Source of the DNA: JANQIO01 sp038746745
GTDB lineage: Bacteria; Pseudomonadota; Gammaproteobacteria; Pseudomonadales; Halieaceae
Length of the DNA stretch: 64,000 bases
Direction: 5' to 3'
Assembly: GCA_038746745.1 (NCBI GenBank)
Contig: JBCDKJ010000008.1
Location: 1 to 64,000 of the forward strand
Positions 50,836 through 61,843 of the stretch are shown piece after piece. Every line of letters starts with the position of its first letter. Positions within the stretch are counted from its first letter, which is position 1. The notes below the pieces were generated by a model. It ran no database searches and had not been told where the DNA came from. It was given only the letters and a program-made list of their open reading frames with translations. The position numbers and the translations under genes are program-made.

Positions 50836-53102
50836 CGCGCTATTTCGACGTTTCGCGCCGCCGCTTTCTCAAGACCACTGCCGTGGCCGGTGCAGTAGTG
50901 CTGGCGATGCCGTTACTAACGCGGGAGCGTGGGATGCGCAGTGCCGTCGCCGCGGAGATTGCGCGTAGCAGTGATGCCAAGCTCTTCGCAGCATTGATGG
51001 CTGACGGGACGGTTGAGATCACCTGCCATCGGTCCGAGATGGGGCAGCACGCGCGCACCGCTATCGCACAACTGGTGGCGGATGAGATGGAAGCTGACTG
51101 GGACCGTATCGTGGTGACGCAGGCTCTGGGTGATGCATCCTATGGTGACCAGAATACCGATGGTTCGCGGAGCATCGTTTTCAACTTTGAGCGTCTGCGC
51201 CTGGTGGGCGCCAGCTTCCGAGCCATGTTGACGCAGGCAGCTGCCCAACAGTGGAATGTGCCGCCGCAGAGTTGCCGAGCTGAACAACATAAAGTCATTC
51301 ATGCCGACAGCGGCAGAATCATTGATTTTGCAGACCTCGTCGACGTGGTCGGCGTTATGGAGCCGCCCAGTCCCGAGCAGCTCACCCTGAAAGATCGCAG
51401 CGACTGGCGCTATATCGGCCATGGCAAACCCATCGTCGATATGCGGGATGTTTTGACGGGACGGGGAGACTTTGCAGCGGATGTCCGCCTTCCCGATTCC
51501 GTTGTGGCTGTTATCGAACGCCCTCCGGTGGTGCTGGCCCGTGCCACTGCCTATGACGCCAGCGCCGCCAAAGCCGTGCCTGGGGTGGTAGATGTGGTGG
51601 AAATGCCAGCTCTCACAGAAAACCCGGTGCTATACCGACCTTTGGGCGGTGTTGCGGTTCTCGCTACCAACACCTGGGCCGCCATGCAGGGGCGCTCCAA
51701 ACTCAATGTTCGCTGGTCGGAATCTCCCAACGATGGATACGACTCAACAGCTTTTCGAGACGTATTGCAGCGCGGCAATGAACGGCCTGGCGATGTGCAT
51801 GTGACCCGTGGCGATGTCGATGCAGCGCTGAACACCGCAGATCGCGCACACAGCGCTGAATACTACGTACCCCACTTAGCGCAGGCGCCCATGGAACCTC
51901 CCTCGGCGACAGCGCGGCTGGTCGATACCACTATCGAAGTCTGGTCCTGCACTCAGAACCCCCAGGCGGATCAATCCTTGATTGCAGAGTTTCTCGACGT
52001 TCCCCCGGAGCGAGTCAAAGTTCATGTCACCCTGCTGGGTGGCGGATTCGGCCGCAAGTCGAAGCCCGATTTTGCCGCAGAGGCCGCCTTTCTCGCACTG
52101 AAAACGGGGCGCACGGTGCGAGTACAGTGGAAGCGAGAGGACGATATCCGCCACAGCTTCTATCACACAGTCAGCGCCCAGCGCCTGGAAGGCGGGCTTG
52201 ACGCCAGCGGCCAACTGGTCGCCCTGCGCCACCGATCCACGTTTCCAACCATTGATGCCACTTTTGACGCAGGCGCTGAGCAAGTGCCGGGCAGCGAAGC
52301 TGATCTGGGACTTAATGATGCGCCCTATGCCATCGCGCATATGCGGGCTGAGACAGGTCGTGCACCGGCCCGAGTACGAACCGGTTGGATGCGCTCAGTC
52401 GCCAATATCTATCATGTGTTTGCACAGCAATCCTTCATGAGTGAAATGGCCGCACTGGCGGGCCGCGATCATCGGGAGTTTCTGCTCGACGCCATTGGTC
52501 CGGACCGCGTCATTGATTTTGCGAGCCAGGGCTCAAACTTTGCTAACTACGGTGCTGACAAGGACGAATACCCGTTCGATACCGGCCGCCTCAAGGCGGT
52601 GTTGCTGCGCGCTACCGACAACGCTGGCTGGAATCGTGAACTGCCTGCGGGCTCGGGGCTTGGCGTTGCTGTGCACCGCAGTTTTCTCAGCTACGTCGCT
52701 ACGGTAGTCGAGGTCAGCGTCAGTGATAGCGGTGAGCTGAGCATTCCGGGCGTCTGGGTTGCCATTGACGCCGGCACCGTGGTCAACCGTGATTCGGTGC
52801 GCAATCAGATGGAAGGTGCTTCTGTGTTCGGCATCAGCCTGGCTTTGCACTCGAACATCACCGTGAACAAGGGCGCCATTGAGCAAAGTAACTTCCATGA
52901 CTACCGCGTAGCGCGCATAACGGATGCACCGGCGGCAATCCATGTCGATATCGTCGACAGCGATGCCATTCCCGCCGGCGTCGGCGAGCCCGGTACGCCA
53001 CCCTTCGCACCGGCACTCTGCAACGCTATCTACGCGGCCACGGGCACCCGCATCAGAGAATTGCCCATCGCCGATCAACTGCGCAGAAAAGCCACGGCGT
53101 AA
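50832..53102 (+). CDS. iorB: IorB-like molybdopterin subunit, Tat-exported
   Basis: A 756-residue xanthine dehydrogenase/aldehyde oxidase family subunit. The N-terminus has a twin-arginine signal SRRRFLKTTAVAGAVVLAMP (about 8-27), so the complex is probably exported folded. The molybdopterin-binding regions include QAPMEPPSATARLV and LLGGGFGRKSKPDF, and the catalytic Glu should lie in GVGEPGTPPFAPALCNA near the C-terminus. It hydroxylates an N-heterocycle or oxidises an aldehyde. No XdhC-like maturation gene is adjacent. Confidence 0.92.
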   Translation: MTRYFDVSRRRFLKTTAVAGAVVLAMPLLTRERGMRSAVAAEIARSSDAKLFAALMADGTVEITCHRSEMGQHARTAIAQLVADEMEADWDRIVVTQALGDASYGDQNTDGSRSIVFNFERLRLVGASFRAMLTQAAAQQWNVPPQSCRAEQHKVIHADSGRIIDFADLVDVVGVMEPPSPEQLTLKDRSDWRYIGHGKPIVDMRDVLTGRGDFAADVRLPDSVVAVIERPPVVLARATAYDASAAKAVPGVVDVVEMPALTENPVLYRPLGGVAVLATNTWAAMQGRSKLNVRWSESPNDGYDSTAFRDVLQRGNERPGDVHVTRGDVDAALNTADRAHSAEYYVPHLAQAPMEPPSATARLVDTTIEVWSCTQNPQADQSLIAEFLDVPPERVKVHVTLLGGGFGRKSKPDFAAEAAFLALKTGRTVRVQWKREDDIRHSFYHTVSAQRLEGGLDASGQLVALRHRSTFPTIDATFDAGAEQVPGSEADLGLNDAPYAIAHMRAETGRAPARVRTGWMRSVANIYHVFAQQSFMSEMAALAGRDHREFLLDAIGPDRVIDFASQGSNFANYGADKDEYPFDTGRLKAVLLRATDNAGWNRELPAGSGLGVAVHRSFLSYVATVVEVSVSDSGELSIPGVWVAIDAGTVVNRDSVRNQMEGASVFGISLALHSNITVNKGAIEQSNFHDYRVARITDAPAAIHVDIVDSDAIPAGVGEPGTPPFAPALCNAIYAATGTRIRELPIADQLRRKATA

Positions 53103-53217
53103 GACACTTAACGGTCAAAAATCGACGAATTCCGCCCTCGGTCCAAGGGGGTAGATAGTCTTATGTGTTCGGCGTAAACTCCCGCCCCATTTCCCCCCTA
53201 CGGAACAGGACCGCTTC

Positions 53218-55365
53218 ATGATTTACCAGAGCGACCAGCTCAGCATCATCCGCCACGACGGCGATATTGCCGAACTCAACTTCGACCTTGCCGGAGAATC
53301 CGTTAACAAATTCGACCAGGCCACGGTGGCCAGCCTCGCTGCCGGCCTGGATGCCCTGGAAGCCGAAAGCGGCATTAAAGGCCTGCTCGTCAGCTCCGGC
53401 AAAGCCGTATTTATTGTTGGTGCTGACATCACCGAGTTTGTCGGTCTGTTCGGCGCCAGCAAGGAAGACATCAAGCCCTTCACCGGCCACAACAACAGGA
53501 ACTTCAATCGACTGGCAGCGCTCCCCTATCCCACGGCCGTTGCAATCAATGGCTTCGCGATGGGTGGCGGCCTGGAAATCTGCCTCGCCTGCGACTTCCG
53601 CATCATGAGCACCAGCGCCAAAATTGGGCTGCCCGAAACCAAGCTGGGCATCTTGCCAGGTTGGGGAGGCACCGTTCGGCTTCCCCGCATCATTGGCGTA
53701 GATGAGGCGGTAATGTGGATGGCCACCGGCGCAGACAAGCGCGCCGACGATGCGCTCAAGGCAGGCGCCGTGGATGCGGTCGCCGCACCGGACCAGCTGC
53801 GTGAAGTGGCACTGTCCACACTGCAAAGCGCAATTGACGGCAAGCTCGATGTTGATTCGCGGCGCGCGCGCAAACACAGCCCGCTGCCCCTTAACGATAC
53901 CGAAGCCATGATGTCCTTCTTCACCATCAAATCTATGGTGGGCCAGCAGGCAGGGCATAACTACCCGGCGCCTGTCAAAGTGGTGGACGTCATTGAGGCA
54001 GCGCGAGGCATGGGTCTGGACGACGCCCTGGACGTGGAAGCGGAGGCATTCGCTGAACTCGCCACCACACCCGTCGCCGCAGCTCTGGTCGGTGTTTTCC
54101 TGAACGACCAGCTACTGGGCAAAAAGGCCAAGGACTGGGAAAAGAAATCTGACAAGCCCATCACACAGGCGGCCGTGCTGGGTGCCGGCATTATGGGCGG
54201 GGGTATCGCCTATCAGAGCGCATTGAAAGGCACGCCCATCAAAATGAAAGATATCAACCAGGCAGGTCTGGACCTGGGTCTGAGCGAAGCCAACAAGCTA
54301 CTGGCAAAACGCGTTGCTCGTGGCCGCATGAGTCCGGATCAGATGGGCGACATCCTGAACAGTATCGACCCGACCCTCACCTACGAGGGATTTGAAAGCG
54401 CCGATATCGTCGTCGAAGCGGTAGTGGAAAACGAAAAGGTGAAGGGCATCGTGCTGGCCGAGACAGAGCAGCACATCACTGAAGATACGGTGCTCGCCTC
54501 CAACACTTCTACCATTTCAATCACGCGTCTGGCCGAGAGCCTGAAGCGCCCCCAGAACTTCTGCGGCATGCACTTCTTCAACCCGGTTCATGCCATGCCG
54601 CTGGTTGAAGTCATTCGCGGCGAGAAAACCTCTGACGCCGCCGTTGCACGCACCGTCGCCTACGCCAACAAAATGGGCAAAAAGGCCGTGGTCGTGAACG
54701 ACTGCCCTGGCTTCCTGGTCAACCGAGTGCTGTTCCCCTACTTTGGCGGCTTTAACATGCTGTTGCGCGACGGTGCAGACTTTCAGGCGGTGGACAAAAC
54801 CATGGAGCGGTGGGGCTGGCCTATGGGGCCCGCGTACCTGATGGATGTGGTGGGGATTGATACCGGCGTCCACGCTGCCAATGTGATGGCGGAGGGTTTT
54901 CCGGACAGAATGCAGCCCGACTTCAAGAGTGCTACCGAGGTCATGTTTGAGCTGGAGCGCTTTGGCCAGAAAAATGGCAAGGGTTTCTACGACTACATTG
55001 AAGACAAGCGCGGCAAGCCCCAAAAAACCGTGAATGAAGATGTGTACGGCATGATTGCAGAGTTGGTCGGTGAGCGTGCTGAATTTGAACGCGATGACAT
55101 CGTCGCCCGCATGATGCTGCCCATGGCCATTGAGATGGCCCGCTGCGTGGAAGAAGGAATTGTCGGTACTGCCGCCGAAGCGGATCTGGCGCTGTTATAC
55201 GGCGTTGGGTTCCCGCCCTTCCGCGGTGGCATTTTCCGGTGGATGGATACGATGGGTCTGGCCCACATCAAAGAAGCGTCGGACAAGTTTGCCCACCTGG
55301 GTAAAGCCTACGAATTGACCGAACGCATGAACGAGATGCTCGCCAACGGCGAAACCTATTACTGA
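53218..55365 (+). CDS. fadB: Fatty acid oxidation complex alpha subunit
   Basis: A 715-residue bifunctional enzyme: N-terminal enoyl-CoA hydratase/isomerase (GADITEF near 64; AINGFAMGGGLEICLACDFR near 103-121; ETKLGILPGWGGTVRLP) and C-terminal 3-hydroxyacyl-CoA dehydrogenase (Rossmann VLGAGIMGGGIAYQSA near 320; CGMHFFNPVHAMPLVEVIRG near 445). It performs hydration and oxidation in beta-oxidation. fadA follows after 34 bp, the usual complex pair. The upstream 115 bp contain no clear FadR or PsrA box. Confidence 0.97.
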   Translation: MIYQSDQLSIIRHDGDIAELNFDLAGESVNKFDQATVASLAAGLDALEAESGIKGLLVSSGKAVFIVGADITEFVGLFGASKEDIKPFTGHNNRNFNRLAALPYPTAVAINGFAMGGGLEICLACDFRIMSTSAKIGLPETKLGILPGWGGTVRLPRIIGVDEAVMWMATGADKRADDALKAGAVDAVAAPDQLREVALSTLQSAIDGKLDVDSRRARKHSPLPLNDTEAMMSFFTIKSMVGQQAGHNYPAPVKVVDVIEAARGMGLDDALDVEAEAFAELATTPVAAALVGVFLNDQLLGKKAKDWEKKSDKPITQAAVLGAGIMGGGIAYQSALKGTPIKMKDINQAGLDLGLSEANKLLAKRVARGRMSPDQMGDILNSIDPTLTYEGFESADIVVEAVVENEKVKGIVLAETEQHITEDTVLASNTSTISITRLAESLKRPQNFCGMHFFNPVHAMPLVEVIRGEKTSDAAVARTVAYANKMGKKAVVVNDCPGFLVNRVLFPYFGGFNMLLRDGADFQAVDKTMERWGWPMGPAYLMDVVGIDTGVHAANVMAEGFPDRMQPDFKSATEVMFELERFGQKNGKGFYDYIEDKRGKPQKTVNEDVYGMIAELVGERAEFERDDIVARMMLPMAIEMARCVEEGIVGTAAEADLALLYGVGFPPFRGGIFRWMDTMGLAHIKEASDKFAHLGKAYELTERMNEMLANGETYY

Positions 55366-55399
55366 GACGACGGCCAGGACGACAAAGAGGAGAACACCG

Positions 55400-56581
<1,182 letters not shown>

Positions 56582-56725
56582 TCCTAGTCTCTTTTAGACC
56601 CTGCCAAACCCTGCCGCCGGGGAATTGGTCAGAGTCAGGCTAATTATTTGTAACCACGGCGCTCGCTGACACTCTCGGCAAGCATCTTCATGGCCTACAC
56701 TGCCCTGCACACGCAAGGAGGTGCC

Positions 56726-57616
56726 ATGAAGATACTAATCGTTGGCGGTACCGGGCTTACTGGCGCCCACGCCGCACTGTCCCTGAAAGCCGATGGCCAC
56801 GACGTCACGTTGGTCTCTCGTAACCAGCCTGCCAATCCCTTACTGGCCGACTTCAGCACACTGATCGGCAGCTATCTCGACGATAGCATTGCCACAGAAT
56901 CCCTCGCCGGCTTTGATGCCATGGTCTTCGCCGCGGGCGCGGACATTCGCCAGTGGGACCGGGAAGAAGACGAAGAAGCGTTCTTCATGCGGGCCAACGC
57001 CGAAGGCGTACCGCGCTTCTTTGAACGCGCGCGCAGCGCCGGCATTCCGCGAGCTGTGTATATCGGCACCTACTACCCTCAGGTTGTACCGGAGAAGATC
57101 GAAACATCGGCCTACGTGCGCAGCCGCCACCTGGCGGATGAGGGGCTGCGGGTGCTGGCCAATGACAGCTTTAACGTCTGCAGCCTGAACGCGCCTTTCA
57201 TTCTGGGCTATGTACCGGGTGTGGCACTGCAACATCTGGAAGGGCTGGTAGCCTATGCCGCAGGCCGTATCGAGGGCATGCCGCTATTTGCCCCGGCGGG
57301 TGGTGTTAACCACATCAGCAGCCACTCAATGACCGAGGCCATCCAAGGTGCGCTTGCCCGTGGTGAAGCGGGGAAGGCCTACCTGGTGGGCGACGAAAAC
57401 CTGACGTGGAAAGCCTATCTGGAACTGTTCTTTGAGGCCGCCGGCAATCCGCAGGACCTGCCCGTAAGCGAGGACGAGCACCCCCTGTTCCCCGACATCA
57501 TTATGTATGCCGGGCGCAACGCCACCGTGAGCTACGAGCCCGACAACGCGCCGCTCAACTACAGTCGCAACCGTATCCGCGAGACCGCCCAACAGGTGGT
57601 TGATGCGTTTCTGTAG
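56726..57616 (+). CDS. NAD-dependent epimerase/dehydratase (extended SDR)
   Basis: 296 residues from the ATG at 56726, chosen because AAGGAGGT is ideally placed upstream. The Rossmann motif is ILIVGGTGLTGAHAALSL (about 3-20). The catalytic region AVYIGTYYPQVVPE carries a Tyr in a variant of YxxxK. NAAFI-like NAPFILGYVPG and a substrate region follow. It starts a four-gene run with the NTF2-like protein and acyl-CoA ligase. Substrate unknown. Confidence 0.85.
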   Translation: MKILIVGGTGLTGAHAALSLKADGHDVTLVSRNQPANPLLADFSTLIGSYLDDSIATESLAGFDAMVFAAGADIRQWDREEDEEAFFMRANAEGVPRFFERARSAGIPRAVYIGTYYPQVVPEKIETSAYVRSRHLADEGLRVLANDSFNVCSLNAPFILGYVPGVALQHLEGLVAYAAGRIEGMPLFAPAGGVNHISSHSMTEAIQGALARGEAGKAYLVGDENLTWKAYLELFFEAAGNPQDLPVSEDEHPLFPDIIMYAGRNATVSYEPDNAPLNYSRNRIRETAQQVVDAFL

Positions 57617-57639
57617 GCGCAGCATCCGGAGGCTGGGTT

Positions 57640-58176
57640 GTGGCGCTGACTGAAGCGGCCCTGCGGGGTGCGGCTGACAAGCTGATTCAACACCATCGCC
57701 GCGCGTCTGACATTGGCGAATGGACGTTCTTTGTTGATGAGATGTACGCAATGGACTGCGTGTACACCTGCGAGTACGCAGGAACATTCTTTGTTGAGGC
57801 CAACGGTATCGACGAGATCAAGGCCACCCACTATGGTCGCGATATGCAGGTTGGCTGGGAGGGCTGGACCTTTCCCTACGATGGCGTCTATGTGGGCACC
57901 GAGAATCGCGTTGTGACCCATTGGTGGAATCGTGGCCCCGGAGTGCGGCCGGATGGCAGCTTCTACCAAACACCGGGCGTGTCCTTTCTCACCTTCGACG
58001 ACAACAGCCAGATTATTCGGCAGTTCGATGTGTTTGATCTAGCCCATCAAATGAATCTCTGCGACGAACTCGATGCCCAGGGCCTGCTGTCGCCTGCGCT
58101 CAGGGACCAGTGGGTAACGCCCACCAAGGCCCGCCTGATCGAACAACTCACCCGGCAGGAGAATCACCCCGCATGA
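57640..58176 (+). CDS. NTF2/SnoaL-like protein
   Basis: 178 residues from a GTG with GGAGG upstream. The composition is that of a cystatin-like NTF2 fold: an N-terminal helix pair, then a conserved aromatic core (YAMDCVYTCEYAGTFF, RVVTHWWNRGPG, GVSFLTFDDNSQIIRQFD). Such proteins are often small isomerases, cyclases or ligand binders beside CoA-dependent catabolic genes. The ATG of the acyl-CoA ligase overlaps its stop. No catalytic residue can be assigned with confidence. Confidence 0.75.
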   Translation: MALTEAALRGAADKLIQHHRRASDIGEWTFFVDEMYAMDCVYTCEYAGTFFVEANGIDEIKATHYGRDMQVGWEGWTFPYDGVYVGTENRVVTHWWNRGPGVRPDGSFYQTPGVSFLTFDDNSQIIRQFDVFDLAHQMNLCDELDAQGLLSPALRDQWVTPTKARLIEQLTRQENHPA

Positions 58177-59732
58177 ACAGCAGCACCCACCGCAATATCG
58201 GCGCGCAACTGGCAAAGCGTGCGGCAATCACGCCGCAGCGCGAGGTCTTTGTCGAGTTTGAACGGGGGCGTCGCTTCACTTTTGCCGAGACCAATGCGCG
58301 CTGCAACCGGCTGGCCCATGCACTGCTCGCCATGGACCTTGAGCCCGGCGACCGCGTGGCGGTGCTGGCCAAAAACAGCATTGAGTTTGTTGAGTCCTAC
58401 TACGCCTGCGCCAAGATCGGCTGTGTTCTGGTGCCCGTAAACTGGCGCCTCGCGCCCCCGGAGATCGCCTATATTCTTGCCGATAGCGGCGCTTTCGCGC
58501 TGATCTATGACAGCGAATTTGAAGACAGTCTTGCCGAGGCCGCCGCGCATCCCGACTATTCGCTGACGCTACAACATCGCCTCTGCATTGGTGGAAGCTC
58601 CGCTCGGGCCGCCGATTATGACGCCGTCACGGCAGACGCCTCCACCGACGAACCCCCACTGCAGGCCCAGGGCGATGACCTACTGTTCATCATGTATACC
58701 TCGGGCACCACGGGTCATCCCAAGGGTGTGATGCAATCCCATACCACCATGCTGTGGGCGCACCTGACCAGCCTGACCACGTCGGATATCCGTGGCGATG
58801 ACCGTTACATGCTGCCGCTACCTATGTTCCACGTCGCCGGCCTGAACCCGATCTCACTGGTGGTGCACCGCGGGGCCAGCGGCGTCATTATGCGGGACCT
58901 GGAAATGGGCGCCATGTTTCGCTGTATTGATCAGGAGAAGGTGAACATTTTCACCTCTGTGCCGGCGCTTCTGCAGTTCATGCTGGATGTGCCTGAACGC
59001 CAGCAGTACGACCTGTCGTCAGTGCGCTGGATTTCCACTGGCGCGGCCCCCGTGCCTGTCTCTTTGCTGCGCAAATATGAAGCCGAGGGCATAGCGATTC
59101 ACCAGGCCTATGGCCTGACCGAAGCCTGCGGCCCCGGCACCCTGCTGTTGCCCGAAGATGCCGAAGCCAAGGTCGGCTCTTGCGGGCGACCACAGATGCA
59201 CACCGAAGCACGCCTGGTCGATATGGACGGTAAAGATATTCCCCGGGGCAGCGATGAACCCGGCGAGATCCTTTTGTCTGGCCCGCACATGATGCTGGGC
59301 TACTGGAACAAGCCCGAGGCCACCGCAGAGACGCTAGTGGACGGCTGGCTGCACACCGGGGATATCGCCACCTGGGACGCCGATGGGTTCTTCACCATTT
59401 GTGACCGCAAGAAAGACATGATCATCTCCGGTGGCGAAAACATCTACCCGGCGGAAATCGAAAATGCACTGGCGGCCTGCCCCGAGGTTAAAGAAGCAGC
59501 GGTGATAGGCGTGGCATCTGAAAAATGGGGTGAAACACCGCTGGCCATTGTTGTCGCCGAGGCCGAGCAATCGCCAACGGCGGATACATTGAAGGCCTGG
59601 TGCAGCGAGCACCTGGCGGGGTACAAAGTACCCAGGCTGTATGAGTTTGTGGAACTGCTGCCCCGCAATGCCTCCGGTAAGCTGAACAAACCCCAACTGC
59701 GCGAGCGCTTTCCGGGCCCTGCGCCCTTCTAG
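58173..59732 (+). CDS. Acyl-CoA synthetase (AMP-forming, FadD/CaiC-like)
   Basis: 519 residues from the ATG overlapping the previous stop (ATGA). An upstream in-frame start lies inside the neighbour. ANL-family motifs: A3 MYTSGTTGHPKG (about 173-184), A5 YGLTEACGPG, A7 DGWLHTGDIATWDADGFF, A8 DRKKDMIISGGENIYPAEIE and the C-terminal catalytic Lys in RNASGKLNKPQL. It activates a carboxylic acid to its CoA ester through an acyl-AMP. Specificity is undetermined. Context suggests the entry step of a small catabolic module. Confidence 0.92.
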   Translation: MNSSTHRNIGAQLAKRAAITPQREVFVEFERGRRFTFAETNARCNRLAHALLAMDLEPGDRVAVLAKNSIEFVESYYACAKIGCVLVPVNWRLAPPEIAYILADSGAFALIYDSEFEDSLAEAAAHPDYSLTLQHRLCIGGSSARAADYDAVTADASTDEPPLQAQGDDLLFIMYTSGTTGHPKGVMQSHTTMLWAHLTSLTTSDIRGDDRYMLPLPMFHVAGLNPISLVVHRGASGVIMRDLEMGAMFRCIDQEKVNIFTSVPALLQFMLDVPERQQYDLSSVRWISTGAAPVPVSLLRKYEAEGIAIHQAYGLTEACGPGTLLLPEDAEAKVGSCGRPQMHTEARLVDMDGKDIPRGSDEPGEILLSGPHMMLGYWNKPEATAETLVDGWLHTGDIATWDADGFFTICDRKKDMIISGGENIYPAEIENALAACPEVKEAAVIGVASEKWGETPLAIVVAEAEQSPTADTLKAWCSEHLAGYKVPRLYEFVELLPRNASGKLNKPQLRERFPGPAPF

Positions 59733-59807
59733 GCCTAAGCGGGATCGACGCTCTGTGCTAGTCTTTCAAACTTACAACTATAACAGTGCAACAGCCGAGG
59801 ATTTCCC

Positions 59808-61562
59808 ATGCATGATCTCGTAATACGCAACGGCAAGATCGTCGACGGCTCCGGTAGTGAGCCATTTATCGCTGACGTCGCTATCGATGGCGATCGCATT
59901 ACCGCCATTGGGTCAAAGCTACCTGCGGGCAAGGAAGAAATTGATGCCGACGGCAAGGTGGTGGCACCTGGCTTTGTTGACATCCATACCCACTACGATG
60001 GCCAGGCCACCTGGGACCAGGAAATGGCACCCTCTTCATGGCATGGCGTGACTACCGTCATCATGGGCAACTGTGGAGTGGGCTTTGCACCCGCCAAACC
60101 AGATCGCCACGACTGGCTCATTGGTTTGATGGAGGGCGTCGAGGACATTCCGGGCACAGCGCTCAGTGAAGGCATTCGCTGGGACTGGGAGAGCTTCCCT
60201 GAATACATGGATGCGCTGGAAACCCTACCGCGCACCGTGGATGTGGGTACCCATGTGCCCCACGGCGCAGTGCGCGCTTACGTGATGGGCGACCGCGGTG
60301 CCGCTAACGAGGAACCCACCGAAACTGATATCGCCGCGATGTCGGCGATTGTCGAGGAGGGTCTTGAAGCGGGCGCGCTCGGGTTTTCCACCTCTCGCAC
60401 GATTCTGCACAAGTCGGTAGACGGCGAACTGGTGCCCGGTACAACGGCCACCAAAGAGGAGTTAATCGGCATTGGCCGCGCCATGGGCCGCACCGGGTTT
60501 GGTGTGTTTGAGATGGCCAGCGATCTGAATCGTGAGTGGAAAGAGTTTGAGTGGATGGGCGACCTGAGCCGGGAGACCGGCCTGCCAGTCACCTTTGCCG
60601 CGCTGCAGTCGCCTCTCAAGCAACTGCCGCTGGAAGAACAAATCGCCAGTATGCGTGAACAAAACTCGCAAGGCGCAAATATCGTGGCGCAGATTGCGCT
60701 GCGAGGAAATGGCCTGCTGATGGGCTGGCAGACCACCTTCCACCCCTTCAGCTTTAAACCGTCCTGGCTTGCCATTGCGGAGCTCCCCTGGGACCAGCAG
60801 TACGCGAAACTGCAGGACCCTGAATTCAAAGCGCAGGTGATCGCCGAGGAGCATGAGTTTCCCGACAGCGACATTCGCTTCCTGCTGGAATACGCCACCA
60901 GCGCCTGGGAGGCGCTGTATGAAATGGGCCCGGGCTTTAACTATGAGCCCACCGCAGACGAAAGCCTGCGCGCCGGTGCTGCCCGCGCAAACGTCAGCGA
61001 GCAGGAATATGCCTATGACCTGCTAATGCGCCAGGATGGCAAAGGCCTGATTTACTTCCCGGTGCTTAACTACGCCGACGGCAATCTGGATTTCCTGGAA
61101 GATCTGCAACGCTCAGACGATTGCGTAAACTCTCTGTCCGATGGCGGCGCTCACTGCGGCACTATCTGCGATGCCGCTACCCCTACCTTTATGCTCGAAT
61201 ACTGGGTGCGTGATCGCAACAAAGGCAACATCAGCCTCGCCAGCGCTATCAAGCGCCAGTGCCGGGACACGGCCTTGCTCTATGGCCTGGAAGACCGCGG
61301 CCTGCTGAAACCCGGCTATCTGGCTGACCTCAACATCATCGACATGGAAAAGCTATCGCTGCAACACCCCTGGCTGGCGTTTGACCTGCCCGCAGGAGGA
61401 AAGCGATTGCTGCAGAAGGCCGAGGGCTACGTCGCAACGATTAAGTCCGGTCACATCACCTTCCGCAATGGAGTGATGCAGGGACCGACCCCGGGCGGCG
61501 TTATTCGCGGCCCCCAGGCAGATCCTGCGCAGGCAACAGCCAGCGCGCAGCAGATCGGCTAA
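59808..61562 (+). CDS. N-acyl-D-amino-acid deacylase-like amidohydrolase
   Basis: A 584-residue amidohydrolase (D-aminoacylase/dihydroorotase-like). The metal motif is H60-x-H62 in DIHTHYDGQ, and the N-terminal beta-sandwich begins MHDLVIRNGKIVDGSG. MGNCGVGFAPA (about 85-95) and SDGGAHCGTICDAATP near 446 hold further ligands. It should hydrolyse an N-acyl or cyclic amide bond. It lies 76 bp after the acyl-CoA ligase, and a strong hairpin follows its stop. The substrate is open. Confidence 0.9.
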   Translation: MHDLVIRNGKIVDGSGSEPFIADVAIDGDRITAIGSKLPAGKEEIDADGKVVAPGFVDIHTHYDGQATWDQEMAPSSWHGVTTVIMGNCGVGFAPAKPDRHDWLIGLMEGVEDIPGTALSEGIRWDWESFPEYMDALETLPRTVDVGTHVPHGAVRAYVMGDRGAANEEPTETDIAAMSAIVEEGLEAGALGFSTSRTILHKSVDGELVPGTTATKEELIGIGRAMGRTGFGVFEMASDLNREWKEFEWMGDLSRETGLPVTFAALQSPLKQLPLEEQIASMREQNSQGANIVAQIALRGNGLLMGWQTTFHPFSFKPSWLAIAELPWDQQYAKLQDPEFKAQVIAEEHEFPDSDIRFLLEYATSAWEALYEMGPGFNYEPTADESLRAGAARANVSEQEYAYDLLMRQDGKGLIYFPVLNYADGNLDFLEDLQRSDDCVNSLSDGGAHCGTICDAATPTFMLEYWVRDRNKGNISLASAIKRQCRDTALLYGLEDRGLLKPGYLADLNIIDMEKLSLQHPWLAFDLPAGGKRLLQKAEGYVATIKSGHITFRNGVMQGPTPGGVIRGPQADPAQATASAQQIG

Positions 61563-61597
61563 AGCGCCGAAAAATTCACCCGTAGCCAGCCCTCTAA

Positions 61598-61636
61598 GCG
61601 CTGCATCGCAGGAGAAATACACCTGCTTTGCAGCGC
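61598..61636. terminator. Extended hairpin after the amidohydrolase gene
   Basis: Outer arms GCGCTGCA/TGCAGCGC and inner arms GCAGG/CCTGC, separated by 2-nt symmetrical bulges, form a 13-bp stem around a 9-nt loop. CTTTC follows, a poor U-tract, so termination on the plus strand is possible but not certain. The rest of the 282-bp spacer to 61844 is AT-rich promoter-like DNA. Confidence 0.45.
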
Positions 61637-61775
61637 CTTTCAATCTTCAATACCGTCCCGAACGCGCGTTTATGATACAACGCATCATTTTTTATTTTTC
61701 TCATAAAAACAGTGGCTTACCCGCATAGAGCAGCGATAACTTAGCTCATATAAACCCCTGCTCGGGTCATGGGCA

Positions 61776-61789
61776 TTGACATCTGTCAA
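61776..61789. promoter_or_regulatory. Inverted repeat TTGACA-TC-TGTCAA upstream of the bchE scar
   Basis: TTGACATCTGTCAA is a 14-bp inverted repeat whose TGACA/TGTCA arms resemble PpsR/CrtJ half-sites. TTGACA could also act as a -35. It lies 20 bp upstream of the TGT-N12-ACA site. Confidence 0.4.
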
Positions 61790-61808
61790 TTTATATTGTC
61801 ACATAGAG

Positions 61809-61826
61809 TGTAAAATAGCGTTTACA
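61809..61826. promoter_or_regulatory. PpsR/CrtJ-like operator (TGT-N12-ACA)
   Basis: TGTAAAATAGCGTTTACA fits the TGT-N12-ACA consensus of the photosynthesis repressor PpsR/CrtJ exactly, with 6-bp perfect arms (7 if the flanking G and C are included). It lies 18 bp upstream of the bchE ATG, where such sites normally regulate pigment genes. Confidence 0.6.
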
Positions 61827-61843
61827 CCCGCAGGGAGACGCTC

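Noticed and set aside
53103..53217. A FadR/PsrA operator in front of fadB
   Set aside because: No palindrome matching those consensus forms was found in the 115-bp spacer.
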